Shown here: positions 26,474-35,858 of the stretch, in pieces
Layout of the letters: each line of letters begins with the position of its first letter
Numbering within the stretch: position 1 is the first letter of the stretch
Source of the DNA: JAWKWH01 sp963669415
GTDB lineage: Bacteria; Pseudomonadota; Alphaproteobacteria; Rhizobiales; Rhizobiaceae
Assembly: GCA_963669415.2 (NCBI GenBank)
Contig: CAXXPS010000001.1
Span: 1-64,000 of the forward strand
Length of the DNA: 64,000 bases
Reading direction: 5' to 3'
Notes under the pieces: generated by a model
The model's input: the letters and a program-made list of their open reading frames with translations, nothing else
Told to the model about the DNA's origin: nothing
The model's database searches: none
Program-made: the position numbers and the translations under genes

Positions 26474-29167
26474 ATGCCCAAATCACTCGACAGTTTCAAC
26501 TGCCGCAAAACGCTTACCGTTGGCGGCAAAGATTATGTTTATTTCAGCCTGAAAGACGCCGAAGCCAACGGGCTTTCCGGCATCTCCAAACTGCCCTACT
26601 CCATGAAGGTGCTGCTGGAGAACCTGCTCAGAAACGAAGATGGCAGGTCTGTCACCAAGGCGGATATTGAAGCTGTCGCCAAATGGCTCGATGACAAGGG
26701 TTCAGCAGGCCACGAAATCGCCTATCGCCCGGCCCGGGTCTTGATGCAGGATTTTACCGGTGTTCCTGCCGTGGTCGACCTGGCGGCAATGCGCGACGCC
26801 ATGGTGTCGCTTGGCGGGGATCCGCAGAAGATCAATCCGCTGGTCCCGGTCGACCTCGTTATTGACCATTCGGTCATTGTCGACGAATTCGGTAATCCGA
26901 ACGCTTTTGCCCGCAATGTCGAGTTGGAATACAAACGCAACGGAGAGCGCTATCGCTTCTTGAAATGGGGCCAGCAGGCGTTTGAGAATTTCCGCGTCGT
27001 GCCACCCGGAACGGGCATCTGCCACCAGGTCAATCTTGAGTATCTGGGTCAGTGCGTCTGGACAAAAGATGAGGACGGCGACACGATCGCCTATCCGGAC
27101 ACGTGTGTCGGCACCGATTCCCACACGACCATGATCAACGGCCTTGGCGTCCTCGGCTGGGGCGTCGGAGGCATTGAAGCGGAGGCCGCCATGCTTGGCC
27201 AGCCGGTTTCCATGCTGCTGCCGGAGGTGATCGGCTTTGAGTTGACGGGCTCGTTGAAAGAAGGCGTCACCGCAACCGATCTGGTGCTCACTGTCGTGCA
27301 GATGCTGCGCCAGAAAGGCGTGGTCGGAAAATTTGTCGAATTCTACGGCCCTGGCCTCGATAGTCTGACGCTGGCTGACGCGGCTACGATCGGCAATATG
27401 GGTCCGGAATATGGCGCCACTTGCGGTTTCTTCCCTGTCGATTCCGAAACGTTGAACTATCTCACCACTTCAGGTCGCGATTCCGAACGCATCGCACTGG
27501 TGGAAGCCTACTGCAAGGAACAGGGCATGTTCCGGGAGACCGGATCTGAGGCACCCGTGTTCACCGACACGCTGACGCTTGATCTCGGCGATGTCGTACC
27601 TTCGATGGCCGGACCGAAGCGGCCGGAGCATCGCATTGCGCTGGAAAACATCGCCTCCAGTTTCCAGGACGCGCTGGTCAGCGAATACAAGAAGGATGCG
27701 TCTACTGCCGACACGCTCTACGCCGTCGAGGGCGAGGACTATCAGTTGCGTCATGGCGATGTGGCGATTGCGGCAATCACGTCGTGCACCAACACTTCCA
27801 ACCCTTCCGTGCTGATCGGCGCCGGGCTGATGGCCCGCAATGCCAACCGGCTCGGCCTGCGGCAGAAGCCATGGGTCAAGACGTCGCTTGCGCCGGGGAG
27901 CCAAGTGGTCGCCGAATATCTGGAAAATTCCGGCCTACAGAAGGAACTCGACCAGATTGGTTTCAACCTGGTTGGCTTTGGCTGCACCACATGCATCGGC
28001 AATTCTGGGCCGCTTAACGTCCCGATCTCCAAAACAATCAACGACAAGGGTCTGATTACCGCTGGTGTCTTGTCTGGAAACCGCAATTTTGAAGGCCGTA
28101 TTTCGCCTGACGTCCAGGCGAATTACCTGGCCTCACCGCCACTGGTGGTAGCCTACGCGCTTGCCGGCTCGGTGACCAAGGATTTGACGAAAGATCCGCT
28201 TGGCAAAGGCAAGGACGGACAACCGGTCTATCTGAAGGATATCTGGCCATCGAACCAGGAAATTCAGGCATTCATCGCTGAACATGTCACCCGCGACCTG
28301 TTTGAGAAGAAATATGCCGAAGTGTTTACCGGTGATGAAAACTGGCAGGCGGTTAACGTACCCGAGGGCGAAACCTATGCCTGGGACAGCGGCTCAACCT
28401 ATGTGCAAAACCCGCCCTACTTTGCGGGGATGTCAAAGGCGCCAGGCGCCGTGGGCGACGTCAAGGGAGCACGCATTCTTGGGCTGTTTGGCGACAAGAT
28501 CACCACCGACCACATCTCGCCTGCAGGCTCGATCAAGGCGGCCTCGCCGGCTGGCGAATATCTGACCGGCAACGGTGTCGAGGTTGTCGATTTCAACCAG
28601 TACGGCACCCGGCGCGGCAATCACGAGGTGATGATGCGCGGGACTTTCGCCAACATCCGCATCAAAAACCACATGATGGGCGAGAATGGCCGCGAAGGCG
28701 GATACACGATCCACTATCCGTCGAAGGAAGAAATGCCGATCTACGACGCAGCGATGAAATATCGGGCCGAGAATGTGCCGCTGGTTGTGTTCGCTGGTGG
28801 CGAATACGGCAACGGTTCATCTCGTGACTGGGCAGCCAAGGGCACCAATCTGCTTGGTGTCAGGGCGGTGATTGCCAAATCCTATGAACGCATCCATCGC
28901 TCCAATCTGGTCGGGATGGGTGTCATCCCCTTCGTTCTCGAAGAGGGTACGAGTTGGCAATCGCTTGGCTTGACCGGCGAAGAGACCGTGTCGATTGACG
29001 GAATTGACCATATCCAACCGGGGCAGAAGATGGTTGCGAAGGTAACCTTTGCAGATGGCTCTACCAAGGATGTACCGATTATCTGCCGCATCGATACCGC
29101 CGACGAGATCGACTACTTCAAAAACGGCGGTATTCTGCAATACGTGCTGCGCGATCTGGCTGCGTAG
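26474..29167 (+). CDS. acnA: aconitate hydratase AcnA
   Basis: The 897-residue [4Fe-4S] enzyme of the citric acid cycle isomerises citrate to isocitrate. Cluster ligands are seen in AITSCTNTSNPSVLIGAG and GFGCTTCIGNSGPL. The substrate-binding VGTDSHTTMINGLGVLGWG and the C-terminal swivel domain (GEYGNGSSRDWAAKGTNLLG) are present. The ATG at 26474 follows AGAGGTGG and gives the usual length of the family; the open frame extends upstream to 26240 without family similarity. A strong terminator follows. The gene is monocistronic, flanked by hypothetical genes rather than the ccm cluster. Confidence 0.97.
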   Translation: MPKSLDSFNCRKTLTVGGKDYVYFSLKDAEANGLSGISKLPYSMKVLLENLLRNEDGRSVTKADIEAVAKWLDDKGSAGHEIAYRPARVLMQDFTGVPAVVDLAAMRDAMVSLGGDPQKINPLVPVDLVIDHSVIVDEFGNPNAFARNVELEYKRNGERYRFLKWGQQAFENFRVVPPGTGICHQVNLEYLGQCVWTKDEDGDTIAYPDTCVGTDSHTTMINGLGVLGWGVGGIEAEAAMLGQPVSMLLPEVIGFELTGSLKEGVTATDLVLTVVQMLRQKGVVGKFVEFYGPGLDSLTLADAATIGNMGPEYGATCGFFPVDSETLNYLTTSGRDSERIALVEAYCKEQGMFRETGSEAPVFTDTLTLDLGDVVPSMAGPKRPEHRIALENIASSFQDALVSEYKKDASTADTLYAVEGEDYQLRHGDVAIAAITSCTNTSNPSVLIGAGLMARNANRLGLRQKPWVKTSLAPGSQVVAEYLENSGLQKELDQIGFNLVGFGCTTCIGNSGPLNVPISKTINDKGLITAGVLSGNRNFEGRISPDVQANYLASPPLVVAYALAGSVTKDLTKDPLGKGKDGQPVYLKDIWPSNQEIQAFIAEHVTRDLFEKKYAEVFTGDENWQAVNVPEGETYAWDSGSTYVQNPPYFAGMSKAPGAVGDVKGARILGLFGDKITTDHISPAGSIKAASPAGEYLTGNGVEVVDFNQYGTRRGNHEVMMRGTFANIRIKNHMMGENGREGGYTIHYPSKEEMPIYDAAMKYRAENVPLVVFAGGEYGNGSSRDWAAKGTNLLGVRAVIAKSYERIHRSNLVGMGVIPFVLEEGTSWQSLGLTGEETVSIDGIDHIQPGQKMVAKVTFADGSTKDVPIICRIDTADEIDYFKNGGILQYVLRDLAA

Positions 29168-29194
29168 GCGGAAAATCTGACAGCCGAAAGTTGG

Positions 29195-29229
29195 AAACAC
29201 CCGGTGACAGATCGCCGGGTGTTTTGTTT
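29195..29229 (+). terminator. rho-independent terminator of acnA
   Basis: AAACACCCGG at 29195-29204 pairs perfectly with CCGGGTGTTT at 29215-29224 around a 10-base loop, followed by T-rich sequence (TTTTGTTT overall). It begins 27 bases after the acnA stop codon and separates acnA from the SIR2-like gene, which must have its own promoter. Confidence 0.85.
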
Positions 29230-29280
29230 GCGACAATCCCGATACATAATCTATCAAAGGTTGTAGAATGGGAAAGCGCG

Positions 29281-30405
29281 ATGTCGATCACGAGCGAGAA
29301 TTCAGTACTTGTCATTGGCGCCGGAACGTCCGCTCCGTTCGGCTTATCACTTGGTGGAGATTTGATATCTGAAATTTCAAATACAATTGGACGCGAGAAG
29401 CGCATATTTGATGGCAAATTTAGCGGTCGAATTGGAATCGGGTCCCGAGCTGCATTCCACTATTTCTTTGCACATGAAAACTTCAGGGAATGTCCAATCC
29501 TCAATACCATCGTTCATCCATACATGAATTTTGAATTGGATCAAATTGAGGTCAACGTTCAAGATCACCTTGATAAACTGTGGCATTTAGTGGAACTTCT
29601 GAACAATCAAACAAGTGAGACAATTGACGACTTCATTGTCGAAAATCCGACCTATGCTGCTGTTGTAAAAAAGTGTGTTTCCACTTTGTTCTTTTTAGCA
29701 TGCGTGGACTCAAATCATACCTTGCGCGCTAAATCATTCGAAGCTCGATATCTTGGCAATCAAAATCGAAACTGGGTTCATCTGCTAATAAACATTGTTC
29801 GGCAAGGGATTCGTGCAGGTGAGGTTTCAGCCGAGAACAAGATAAAAATCATAACATTCAACTACGATATGATCTTGGAATATGTTCTGGAAAAACAGTT
29901 CTCAAATACTGAGCGACGCATGGCACATTGGTCTGACTACATTGAAATTCTTCATGTGCACGGCCAATGCGGTTCTCTGTCAGAGTTGAATGAACGTCCC
30001 GCCAAAATCTGCGACGAATGGGCGAAGGGAATTCACGTTGTGAACGAGCCGAATGTACCCGACTGGGTACAGCAAAACCGCAATCTTGCTTCAGATATCA
30101 TCCGGTCGTCGCGCGAACTGTATTTCTGCGGTTTCGCCTTTTCTGGGCCCAATTGCCGCTTGTTGGAACTTGGCGAGCCCGACGATTGGCTTGGGGAGCG
30201 AACAATCTCTTTTTGCAACTATGATGGAAATGTCGGGCTTTCGAAGGCAGTGGCAAACTATGAACAAATCGTGGTTCCAACCGCTGATCCCGATCAAATC
30301 TCTCTTGTAAGTACCGATATTCAAGAGGCGAAGGGAACTCGCACTGAACCTATAGGTGTTACCGATTGGCTGCGTCTTGGATATTTGGGGGAACTCCCCG
30401 CATAA
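29281..30405 (+). CDS. stand-alone SIR2-like NAD-binding domain protein
   Basis: The 374-residue protein has the hallmarks of the SIR2-like fold in order. The nucleotide loop is VLVIGAGTSAPFGLSLGGDL (GAGxSxxxG) at residues 9-28, then TIDDFIVENP, the TFNYDMILEYVLEK motif equivalent to (S/T)xN(Y/F)D, the catalytic-type histidine in ILHVHGQCG, and a late glycine strand LYFCGFAFSGPNCRLL. No other domain is visible. The ATG at 29281 follows GGAAAG. Bacterial SIR2-like proteins of this class often act in anti-phage defence by depleting NAD+, usually with a partner; none is adjacent. The DNA is visibly richer in A+T than its neighbours, and the gene sits between acnA and the DUF1223 gene, which suggests acquisition. 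The defence role is inferred. Confidence 0.75.
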   Translation: MSITSENSVLVIGAGTSAPFGLSLGGDLISEISNTIGREKRIFDGKFSGRIGIGSRAAFHYFFAHENFRECPILNTIVHPYMNFELDQIEVNVQDHLDKLWHLVELLNNQTSETIDDFIVENPTYAAVVKKCVSTLFFLACVDSNHTLRAKSFEARYLGNQNRNWVHLLINIVRQGIRAGEVSAENKIKIITFNYDMILEYVLEKQFSNTERRMAHWSDYIEILHVHGQCGSLSELNERPAKICDEWAKGIHVVNEPNVPDWVQQNRNLASDIIRSSRELYFCGFAFSGPNCRLLELGEPDDWLGERTISFCNYDGNVGLSKAVANYEQIVVPTADPDQISLVSTDIQEAKGTRTEPIGVTDWLRLGYLGELPA

Positions 30406-30568
30406 TATCAAACTCCCGGTTTCCTGAGCCCGCAAGGCATTTACTTGATCACAATTGCCCGTTTCACACCTAGTTGACTGGTGATTGAAGGGCGGCAGGC
30501 GTATCTAACCGTGGGTGCGCCGGGGCTTGGCCGCGGAACAAGAAGACAAACATGCGCGGAGACCGGAT

Positions 30569-31315
30569 GTGATCAGACAATTTTTGGTGTCGGCAGCTTT
30601 GGCGGCGATTGTTGCCGCAAGCCCCGCAGAAGCTGGAAAGGCTCGCCAGGTATCTGGTGTTGTTGAACTGTTCACGAGCCAGGGCTGTCACTCCTGTCCA
30701 CCGGCTGACAAGGTGTTGGTGGATCTCGCTGATGAAGGTGAGGTAATCGCGCTTGGCTATCATGTCGACTACTGGGACTATCTTGGTTGGAAGGATACGC
30801 TTGGAAGTCCTGAATACACGAAACGTCAATATGGTTACGCCCGTACGCTTGGCGAACGTTCTGTTTATACGCCACAAGCGGTGGTCAACGGACGTGCGCA
30901 TCTCAATGGAGGCGACCGGCGTTCCATTGACCGGCTTATTTCACAAATGGCCCCCGAGGGCTCAGGGCTGCCAATAAAAATCAACGTCGAAGAAGTTGGC
31001 GACGGCCTGGTGATCGAGGCGGACAAGGGTGATGTCAACGCACTTGGTGATGCGCATTTGGTCCTGGTCTATTTCGACAAAGCCAAGGATGTGAAAATCG
31101 ACCGTGGCGAAAATCGCGGCAAGACAATTACCTATGCCAATATCGTCACCGGTCTTCAGACCGCCGGCATGTGGCACGGCGATGCCATTCGCTACGAACT
31201 CCCGATGAGCGAGATATCAAAGCATGGTGACGGCGGTTGTGCAGTGCTTCTTCAGGTTGTCAACAAGGACGGCTCTCCTGGTGCGATCATCGGCGCTTCG
31301 CTGCTTGAACACTGA
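30569..31315 (+). CDS. DUF1223 family secreted thioredoxin-like protein
   Basis: The 248-residue protein starts at GTG 30569 (CGGAG eight bases upstream) with a signal peptide ending around SPAEAGKA. The mature part opens with VVELFTSQGCHSCPPADKVL, where the CxxC in a thioredoxin-like context defines DUF1223. Further stretches are HVDYWDYLGWKDTLGSPEYT and YTPQAVVNGRAHLNG. A periplasmic redox role is plausible but not shown. In rhizobia I recall this gene next to acnA; here the SIR2-like gene lies between. Its 3' end overlaps the convergent rppH by 29 bases. Confidence 0.9.
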   Translation: MIRQFLVSAALAAIVAASPAEAGKARQVSGVVELFTSQGCHSCPPADKVLVDLADEGEVIALGYHVDYWDYLGWKDTLGSPEYTKRQYGYARTLGERSVYTPQAVVNGRAHLNGGDRRSIDRLISQMAPEGSGLPIKINVEEVGDGLVIEADKGDVNALGDAHLVLVYFDKAKDVKIDRGENRGKTITYANIVTGLQTAGMWHGDAIRYELPMSEISKHGDGGCAVLLQVVNKDGSPGAIIGASLLEH

Positions 31316-31829
31316 CCAGGTGTCGAAAAGCGGCGACTACCTCTTCGTAGGCCCTGCGTTTGAACGGCACGATCAGTGACGGCAAATCAGCCATCGGTTT
31401 CCACGACCAGGCGTCAAATTCAGGTTTGTGGCCACCCGGCGGAGGGTCTATGGCTATTTCGCTTTCATCGCCTTCAAACCGGAATGCATACCAGCGTTGC
31501 TTTTGCCCCCGGTATTTTCCCTTCAGCCCGATGCTGATCAAATGATCCGGAAGGTCGTAGTAAATCCAGCCGGGTGCTTCTGCCAATAGCGACACGGAGC
31601 GAATACCTGTCTCTTCATAAAGCTCCCGTTTGGCGGCCTCGAAAACATCTTCGCCCTTGTCGATCCCGCCCTGGGGCATTTGCCAGAGCTGGGGTGTCCC
31701 GTCGGATTCCGAATTTCCCTTTGACAAGCGCCTTCCGGTCCATACCAGTCCATCTTTGTTGAGTACCATGATCCCGACACAGGGCCTGTACGGGAGGCTC
31801 TTGGCATCAACCGGTCGGGACTTCACCAT
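31287..31829 (-). CDS. rppH: RNA pyrophosphohydrolase RppH
   Basis: The 180-residue Nudix hydrolase removes pyrophosphate from 5' ends of mRNA to trigger decay. The Nudix box reads GGIDKGEDVFEAAKRELYEE and continues TGI, with all catalytic glutamates. The N-terminal PYRPCVGIMVLNKDGLVWTG and the GLKGKYRGQKQRWYAFRFEG segment are typical of RppH of alphaproteobacteria. It follows the divergent polysaccharide deacetylase gene by 6 bases, so it is the last gene of the minus-strand run, overlapping the convergent DUF1223 gene. Confidence 0.95.
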   Translation of the reverse strand: MVKSRPVDAKSLPYRPCVGIMVLNKDGLVWTGRRLSKGNSESDGTPQLWQMPQGGIDKGEDVFEAAKRELYEETGIRSVSLLAEAPGWIYYDLPDHLISIGLKGKYRGQKQRWYAFRFEGDESEIAIDPPPGGHKPEFDAWSWKPMADLPSLIVPFKRRAYEEVVAAFRHLVSVQAAKRR

Positions 31830-31835
31830 TTGGGG

Positions 31836-33017
31836 TTACTTACGCTCGGGATCGGACGCGAGTGCGGACACCGGAACGATCTCAATACCCCGTTTTTTGG
31901 CTTCGTTCACCCAGGAGACCACAGCGTCGACAGTGACATCGAATGCCGATCCGGTGCCGAGCGCATAGCCTTTTGCCCGCGCAATCCGCTCAAGCTCATC
32001 GAGCTTTTTCAGTATTTCACCGCGGTTCTTGCTCGAATCGATCACCGCATCGCCCGATGCCAGAGGTACACCCTTGGCCGGCGCCAGTTGTGGGGCAAGC
32101 GACCGGGCCGAAGTTCCGTCATCAAGATAGAGCAAGCCCCGCTTTCCGAGTTCGACCATCATTGGCTCCATGGCAACGGCACTGGAAACAAAGCGGGCGC
32201 CCATATAGTTCATGACGCCGGTGTAGTTGGTTGTACGACCCAATACCCAACGCAAATTGGCGAGATTTTTTTCGTCACCTGCATCGATGGTCAGTGTGTT
32301 CTCGCCGGGATTCACCGCCGGGTAGTCAAACGGTTCCAGCGGCACCTGCATCAGGATTTCATGACCTGAGCGGCGCGCCGAAGTCATCCAGCGGCCGATA
32401 CTGTTTCCATGCGGGGCAAATGCCAATGTCACCTCGCCGGGTAGCCTTTCAATCGCCGATTGGGTGCCCGTCTGCGAAAGACCAAGTCCACCAATTACGA
32501 TTGCAACCCGAGCTCCGCGCGCGCCGGACCAGGGACGGGCATAAACGTCAAATGGCCGGCGTCCATCTTCTGAGCGCCTTGGCAATGTTCCATGGCTGGA
32601 ACTTTCGATCAGCGCCTTGTCAGGCAGATGCGCTATTCGCAAATTCTGACCGATCGCTGATGGGTCGCGAATGATGATGACATTGTCGGACGGCTCGGGA
32701 TCAGGATCGACCTTTATGATCGAAGGACTTGGTGCCTCTTCCGGTACCTCGATGGAGCCGACTTCGATTTCATCCTCGGGTTCATCGTGGATATCGAGAT
32801 CAGTTTCGGGAACGACGGTCACTTCAGCCGTTACACCGGGTTTTCTAAATCCGCGGTCATAAAGGGATGTGTAGGCTGCCAAACCGGCTATGGCGGCGAC
32901 GCTCAGTGCTGCCAGTGTGGCACCGAAGCGCGGTAAAATCCTCCGGCCGGCGTCAGTTTTGCCAGCCTTCAGATTTTGCCCAAGCGGCTCTTCGATTTTT
33001 TTTTCCAGTGGCGACAA
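31836..33017 (-). CDS. divergent polysaccharide deacetylase family protein
   Basis: The 393-residue protein has an N-terminal transmembrane helix (about residues 30-50), an acidic proline-rich linker and a C-terminal domain of the divergent polysaccharide deacetylase (YibQ-like) family. That domain shows ARVAIVIGGLGLSQTGTQSA, EVTLAFAPHGNSIGRWM, HEILMQVPLEPFDYP and TNYTGVMNYMGARF. It starts at TTG 33017 with GGGA about 7 bases upstream. Codons 5-8 contain a run of nine A residues. The family neighbours envC and ctpA in many proteobacteria and is presumed to act on the envelope; its activity is unproven. Confidence 0.87.
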   Translation of the reverse strand: MSPLEKKIEEPLGQNLKAGKTDAGRRILPRFGATLAALSVAAIAGLAAYTSLYDRGFRKPGVTAEVTVVPETDLDIHDEPEDEIEVGSIEVPEEAPSPSIIKVDPDPEPSDNVIIIRDPSAIGQNLRIAHLPDKALIESSSHGTLPRRSEDGRRPFDVYARPWSGARGARVAIVIGGLGLSQTGTQSAIERLPGEVTLAFAPHGNSIGRWMTSARRSGHEILMQVPLEPFDYPAVNPGENTLTIDAGDEKNLANLRWVLGRTTNYTGVMNYMGARFVSSAVAMEPMMVELGKRGLLYLDDGTSARSLAPQLAPAKGVPLASGDAVIDSSKNRGEILKKLDELERIARAKGYALGTGSAFDVTVDAVVSWVNEAKKRGIEIVPVSALASDPERK

Positions 33018-33119
33018 TTCGTTCCCACGGTCATTTGTAACGCCTGTCTGGGCCCATTACACACTTGGCCCTTGCGGCGTGTTGATTCGCTCAACAATAA
33101 ACGCGGTACACTGTCGTCC

Positions 33120-34445
33120 TTACTGGTTCAAGACGGGCTTGTTCGGATCAGGCGGATATGCCGGGTCTTGCCGCTCACCGCGAAGCAATTGGAGCGCATA
33201 GGCAAGCTGCTTGTCATCCTTCGGATCCGGCGGAACATAGGCCGATGATCCAGAGCCCTCTTCGTCCTCTTCCGCCCCTTTTATATGCCCTCGCAGTTCC
33301 GATTCTCCGCGTGTGACATCGCGGCCCTTCAATTCGTCAGGCAACGGTTGCGCCACTTCGATATCAGGCGTGATGCCCTTGCCCTGGATCGATTTTCCAG
33401 CTGGCGTGTAATAAAGCGCAGTGGTCAACCGCAGTGCACCGTTTTCGGCCAGCGGAATGATGGTCTGAACCGAACCCTTGCCGAAAGAGCGGCTCCCCAC
33501 AACCGTAGCACGCCGCTGATCCTGCAATGCGCCGGCTACAATCTCCGATGCACTGGCTGAGCCGCCATTGACGAGGACGATGATTGGCTTGCCATTCGCC
33601 AAATCGCCGGGCCGCGAATCAAACCGGGTTACATCGTTGGCTTCGCGGCCGCGCGTGGAAACAATCTCACCGTGCTCCAGGAAAGCATCCGAGACGCTGA
33701 TCGCCTGATCAAGAAGCCCGCCCGGGTTGAGCCGCAGGTCGAGGACGTAGCCTTTCAGTTCATCCTCCGGAATCTGGGAATTGATCTTATCAAGCGCGTT
33801 TTCCAGATCAGCTTGCGTTTTTTCGGTGAACGATGTGATCTTCATATAGCCGACATCATTCTCAACGCGGAATTTGACCGCCTTGACCTTGATGATGTCG
33901 CGAATGATCGTGATTTCGATCGGCTTGTCGGCGCCTTCGCGAAGGATTGTCAGATCGATCGGCGTGTTGACCAGCCCGCGCATCTTGTCGACCGCTTCGC
34001 TGAGCGTCATGCCGCGCACCTCCGCGCCGTCGATCTTGGAGATGAAATCGCCAGCAAGTACACCGGCGCGTGCTGCCGGTGTGTCATCGATTGGTGTGAT
34101 GATCTTGACGAGTTCGTTTTCCATCGTCACTTCAATGCCGAGACCGCCGAATTCTCCCTTGGTCTGCACCCGCATGTCCTGGGCGGCTTCCGGATTAAGG
34201 TAGGAGGAATGGGGATCAAGCGACGTCAGCATTCCGTTGATCGCATTCTCGATCAACTCGCTCTCTGACGGAGGTTTGACGTACTGGGCGCGAACCCGCT
34301 CAAAAATGTCGCCGAAGATCGCCAGTTGCCGGTAGGTTTCCGCTCCCGCAGCGTTTGCTTCGTAACCGGGCGCCGAATTGATCAAACTGATCGCGGAAGC
34401 GCCGATGAGAGCGCCCGCTGCCAAAAGTGAGACCTTACGAATCAT
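33120..34445 (-). CDS. ctpA: S41 family C-terminal processing peptidase CtpA
   Basis: The 441-residue periplasmic serine protease has a signal peptide (MIRKVSLLAAGALIGASAIS), an N-terminal helical segment and a PDZ domain (FGGLGIEVTMENELVKIITP). The S41 catalytic core has GGSASASEIVAGALQDQRRA and the lysine in GSRSFGKGSVQTIIPL, the Ser/Lys dyad. The ATG at 34445 has a GGACGGGA ribosome site and overlaps the 3' end of envC by 11 bases. CtpA proteases process C-termini of envelope proteins and act with peptidoglycan hydrolases, consistent with its pairing with envC. Confidence 0.94.
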   Translation of the reverse strand: MIRKVSLLAAGALIGASAISLINSAPGYEANAAGAETYRQLAIFGDIFERVRAQYVKPPSESELIENAINGMLTSLDPHSSYLNPEAAQDMRVQTKGEFGGLGIEVTMENELVKIITPIDDTPAARAGVLAGDFISKIDGAEVRGMTLSEAVDKMRGLVNTPIDLTILREGADKPIEITIIRDIIKVKAVKFRVENDVGYMKITSFTEKTQADLENALDKINSQIPEDELKGYVLDLRLNPGGLLDQAISVSDAFLEHGEIVSTRGREANDVTRFDSRPGDLANGKPIIVLVNGGSASASEIVAGALQDQRRATVVGSRSFGKGSVQTIIPLAENGALRLTTALYYTPAGKSIQGKGITPDIEVAQPLPDELKGRDVTRGESELRGHIKGAEEDEEGSGSSAYVPPDPKDDKQLAYALQLLRGERQDPAYPPDPNKPVLNQ

Positions 34446-35760
34446 TTCCCGTCCTTCCACTGCGTCGTGCCGACCACCATGAGGCCGGATTAACCGGTTT
34501 TCCGTTTTTTCGAAACTCAATATAGAGTTCCGGACTTTGATTTCCCGTTTTTTGCGCTACCGCGCTGGCCAAACGTACCTCACCCATCACACCCAAGGGC
34601 TCGCCAGCCAGAACCGATTGGCCCAAGGCTGTGTTGATTCGGTCCAAACCAGCCATAACGACATGATATCCATCACCTGTATCAAGGATCAAGACTTGGC
34701 CATAGGATCTGAACGGACCGGAATATAGCACAATTGCATCTGCGGGGGCGGTAACAATAGCTCCCGATTGTGTTTGAACGGTGTCACCTGTCCGTTTGCC
34801 GCCAATTCCGTCATCGGAACCAAACCGGGCGACGATTCGTCCGGCTACCGGCAATAGGAGCTTGCCGCGCAACCGGCCGAAAGGTTCGCCGGCACCTAGC
34901 CTGTTTTGTTCAGGTACGGGCCGGTTGGCCAGTTCAGCCTCGCGGCGGCGCCTTTCCTCCTCGGCCAGTCTGGCTTTTTCCTGTGCCCGGCGGATGCTGG
35001 TGATTTGGCTCTCAAGCGACGCAATCAAATCCTTCAAATTTGTTGCCTTGCCGGACAACTCAGCGGCTTTCTGCCGTTCGGCCATCATCTCGGCCTCAGA
35101 TTGCGACTGGAGCTGTTTGCGCTCAGCCAGAAGCCGTCCAAGCCGCTCCTTCTCTGCTATCTGCTCGGTGATCCTCTGGGTCAGTCGCTTGCGTTCCTCG
35201 CGAATAGAAACGGTGATTCTTGACAAGGCCTTCAAATCGGCGATGAGGATTTCAGTCTCCGCGCGCAGTTCCGGAACAACGGCTCCCAAGAGTATCGCAC
35301 TACGCACAGAGGCGAGTGCATCTTCCGGCCTGACAAGCAGTGCCGGTGGCGGATTGAGACCCATCCGCTGCAGCGCGCCCAGAACTTCGGCCAAGATTCC
35401 ACTGCGGAGCTTGAGTGAAGTGCGGAGATCGAAATCACGCTTGCTCAACGCTTCCAGCCGTACCTCGATATCTTCAATATCCTCGGAGATCTTCTTTTCG
35501 GTCTTGGCCGCCTGGATCAAAGCTGCAGTCAAGCTCGCATTATCCTTGCGGATCGATGCAACCTCGCGCTCCAACGTCGCGAGGCGCTCATCCGTCAGGG
35601 TGATCTGTTTTTTGAGCTGTTCATATTCTCGGCGGTTCTGCGCATTGCTGGATTCGAGCTCCAGCGGGTCCTGTGTCTGGGCCAATACGCCTGGGGTTGC
35701 CGCGATCAGGGAACCGATCAACGCCACCGTAACCGATATCGTCTTTGTCCTGATTGCCAA
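34435..35760 (-). CDS. envC: murein hydrolase activator EnvC (LytM-like)
   Basis: The 441-residue periplasmic protein has a signal peptide (cleavage near VLAQTQD), two long coiled-coil stretches (about residues 35-110 and 190-290) and a C-terminal LytM/M23 domain containing LLLPVAGRIVARFGSDDGIG, GAIVTAPADAIVLYSGPFRS and HVVMAGLDRI. The usual HxxxD and HxH zinc ligands of active M23 enzymes are not present in full, as in EnvC, which activates amidases rather than cutting itself. It is coupled to ctpA by an 11-base overlap and stands about 100 bases downstream of rlmH. Confidence 0.92.
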   Translation of the reverse strand: MAIRTKTISVTVALIGSLIAATPGVLAQTQDPLELESSNAQNRREYEQLKKQITLTDERLATLEREVASIRKDNASLTAALIQAAKTEKKISEDIEDIEVRLEALSKRDFDLRTSLKLRSGILAEVLGALQRMGLNPPPALLVRPEDALASVRSAILLGAVVPELRAETEILIADLKALSRITVSIREERKRLTQRITEQIAEKERLGRLLAERKQLQSQSEAEMMAERQKAAELSGKATNLKDLIASLESQITSIRRAQEKARLAEEERRRREAELANRPVPEQNRLGAGEPFGRLRGKLLLPVAGRIVARFGSDDGIGGKRTGDTVQTQSGAIVTAPADAIVLYSGPFRSYGQVLILDTGDGYHVVMAGLDRINTALGQSVLAGEPLGVMGEVRLASAVAQKTGNQSPELYIEFRKNGKPVNPASWWSARRSGRTGNDS

Positions 35761-35858
35761 CTGTACCGTCGCGAAGGTTGAAGTTTCAGGGAAAATCTAA
35801 CCCATGGGCATTTAATGCAGCACTAACCATATTCGCCAATTTGTCAAAAACCCGGCGC

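Noticed and set aside
34781..35800. 339-codon open frame on the plus strand, Ser/Arg-rich
   Set aside because: It lies opposite envC, whose coiled-coil codons leave the other strand open. envC has a signal peptide and LytM domain; this frame has nothing recognisable.
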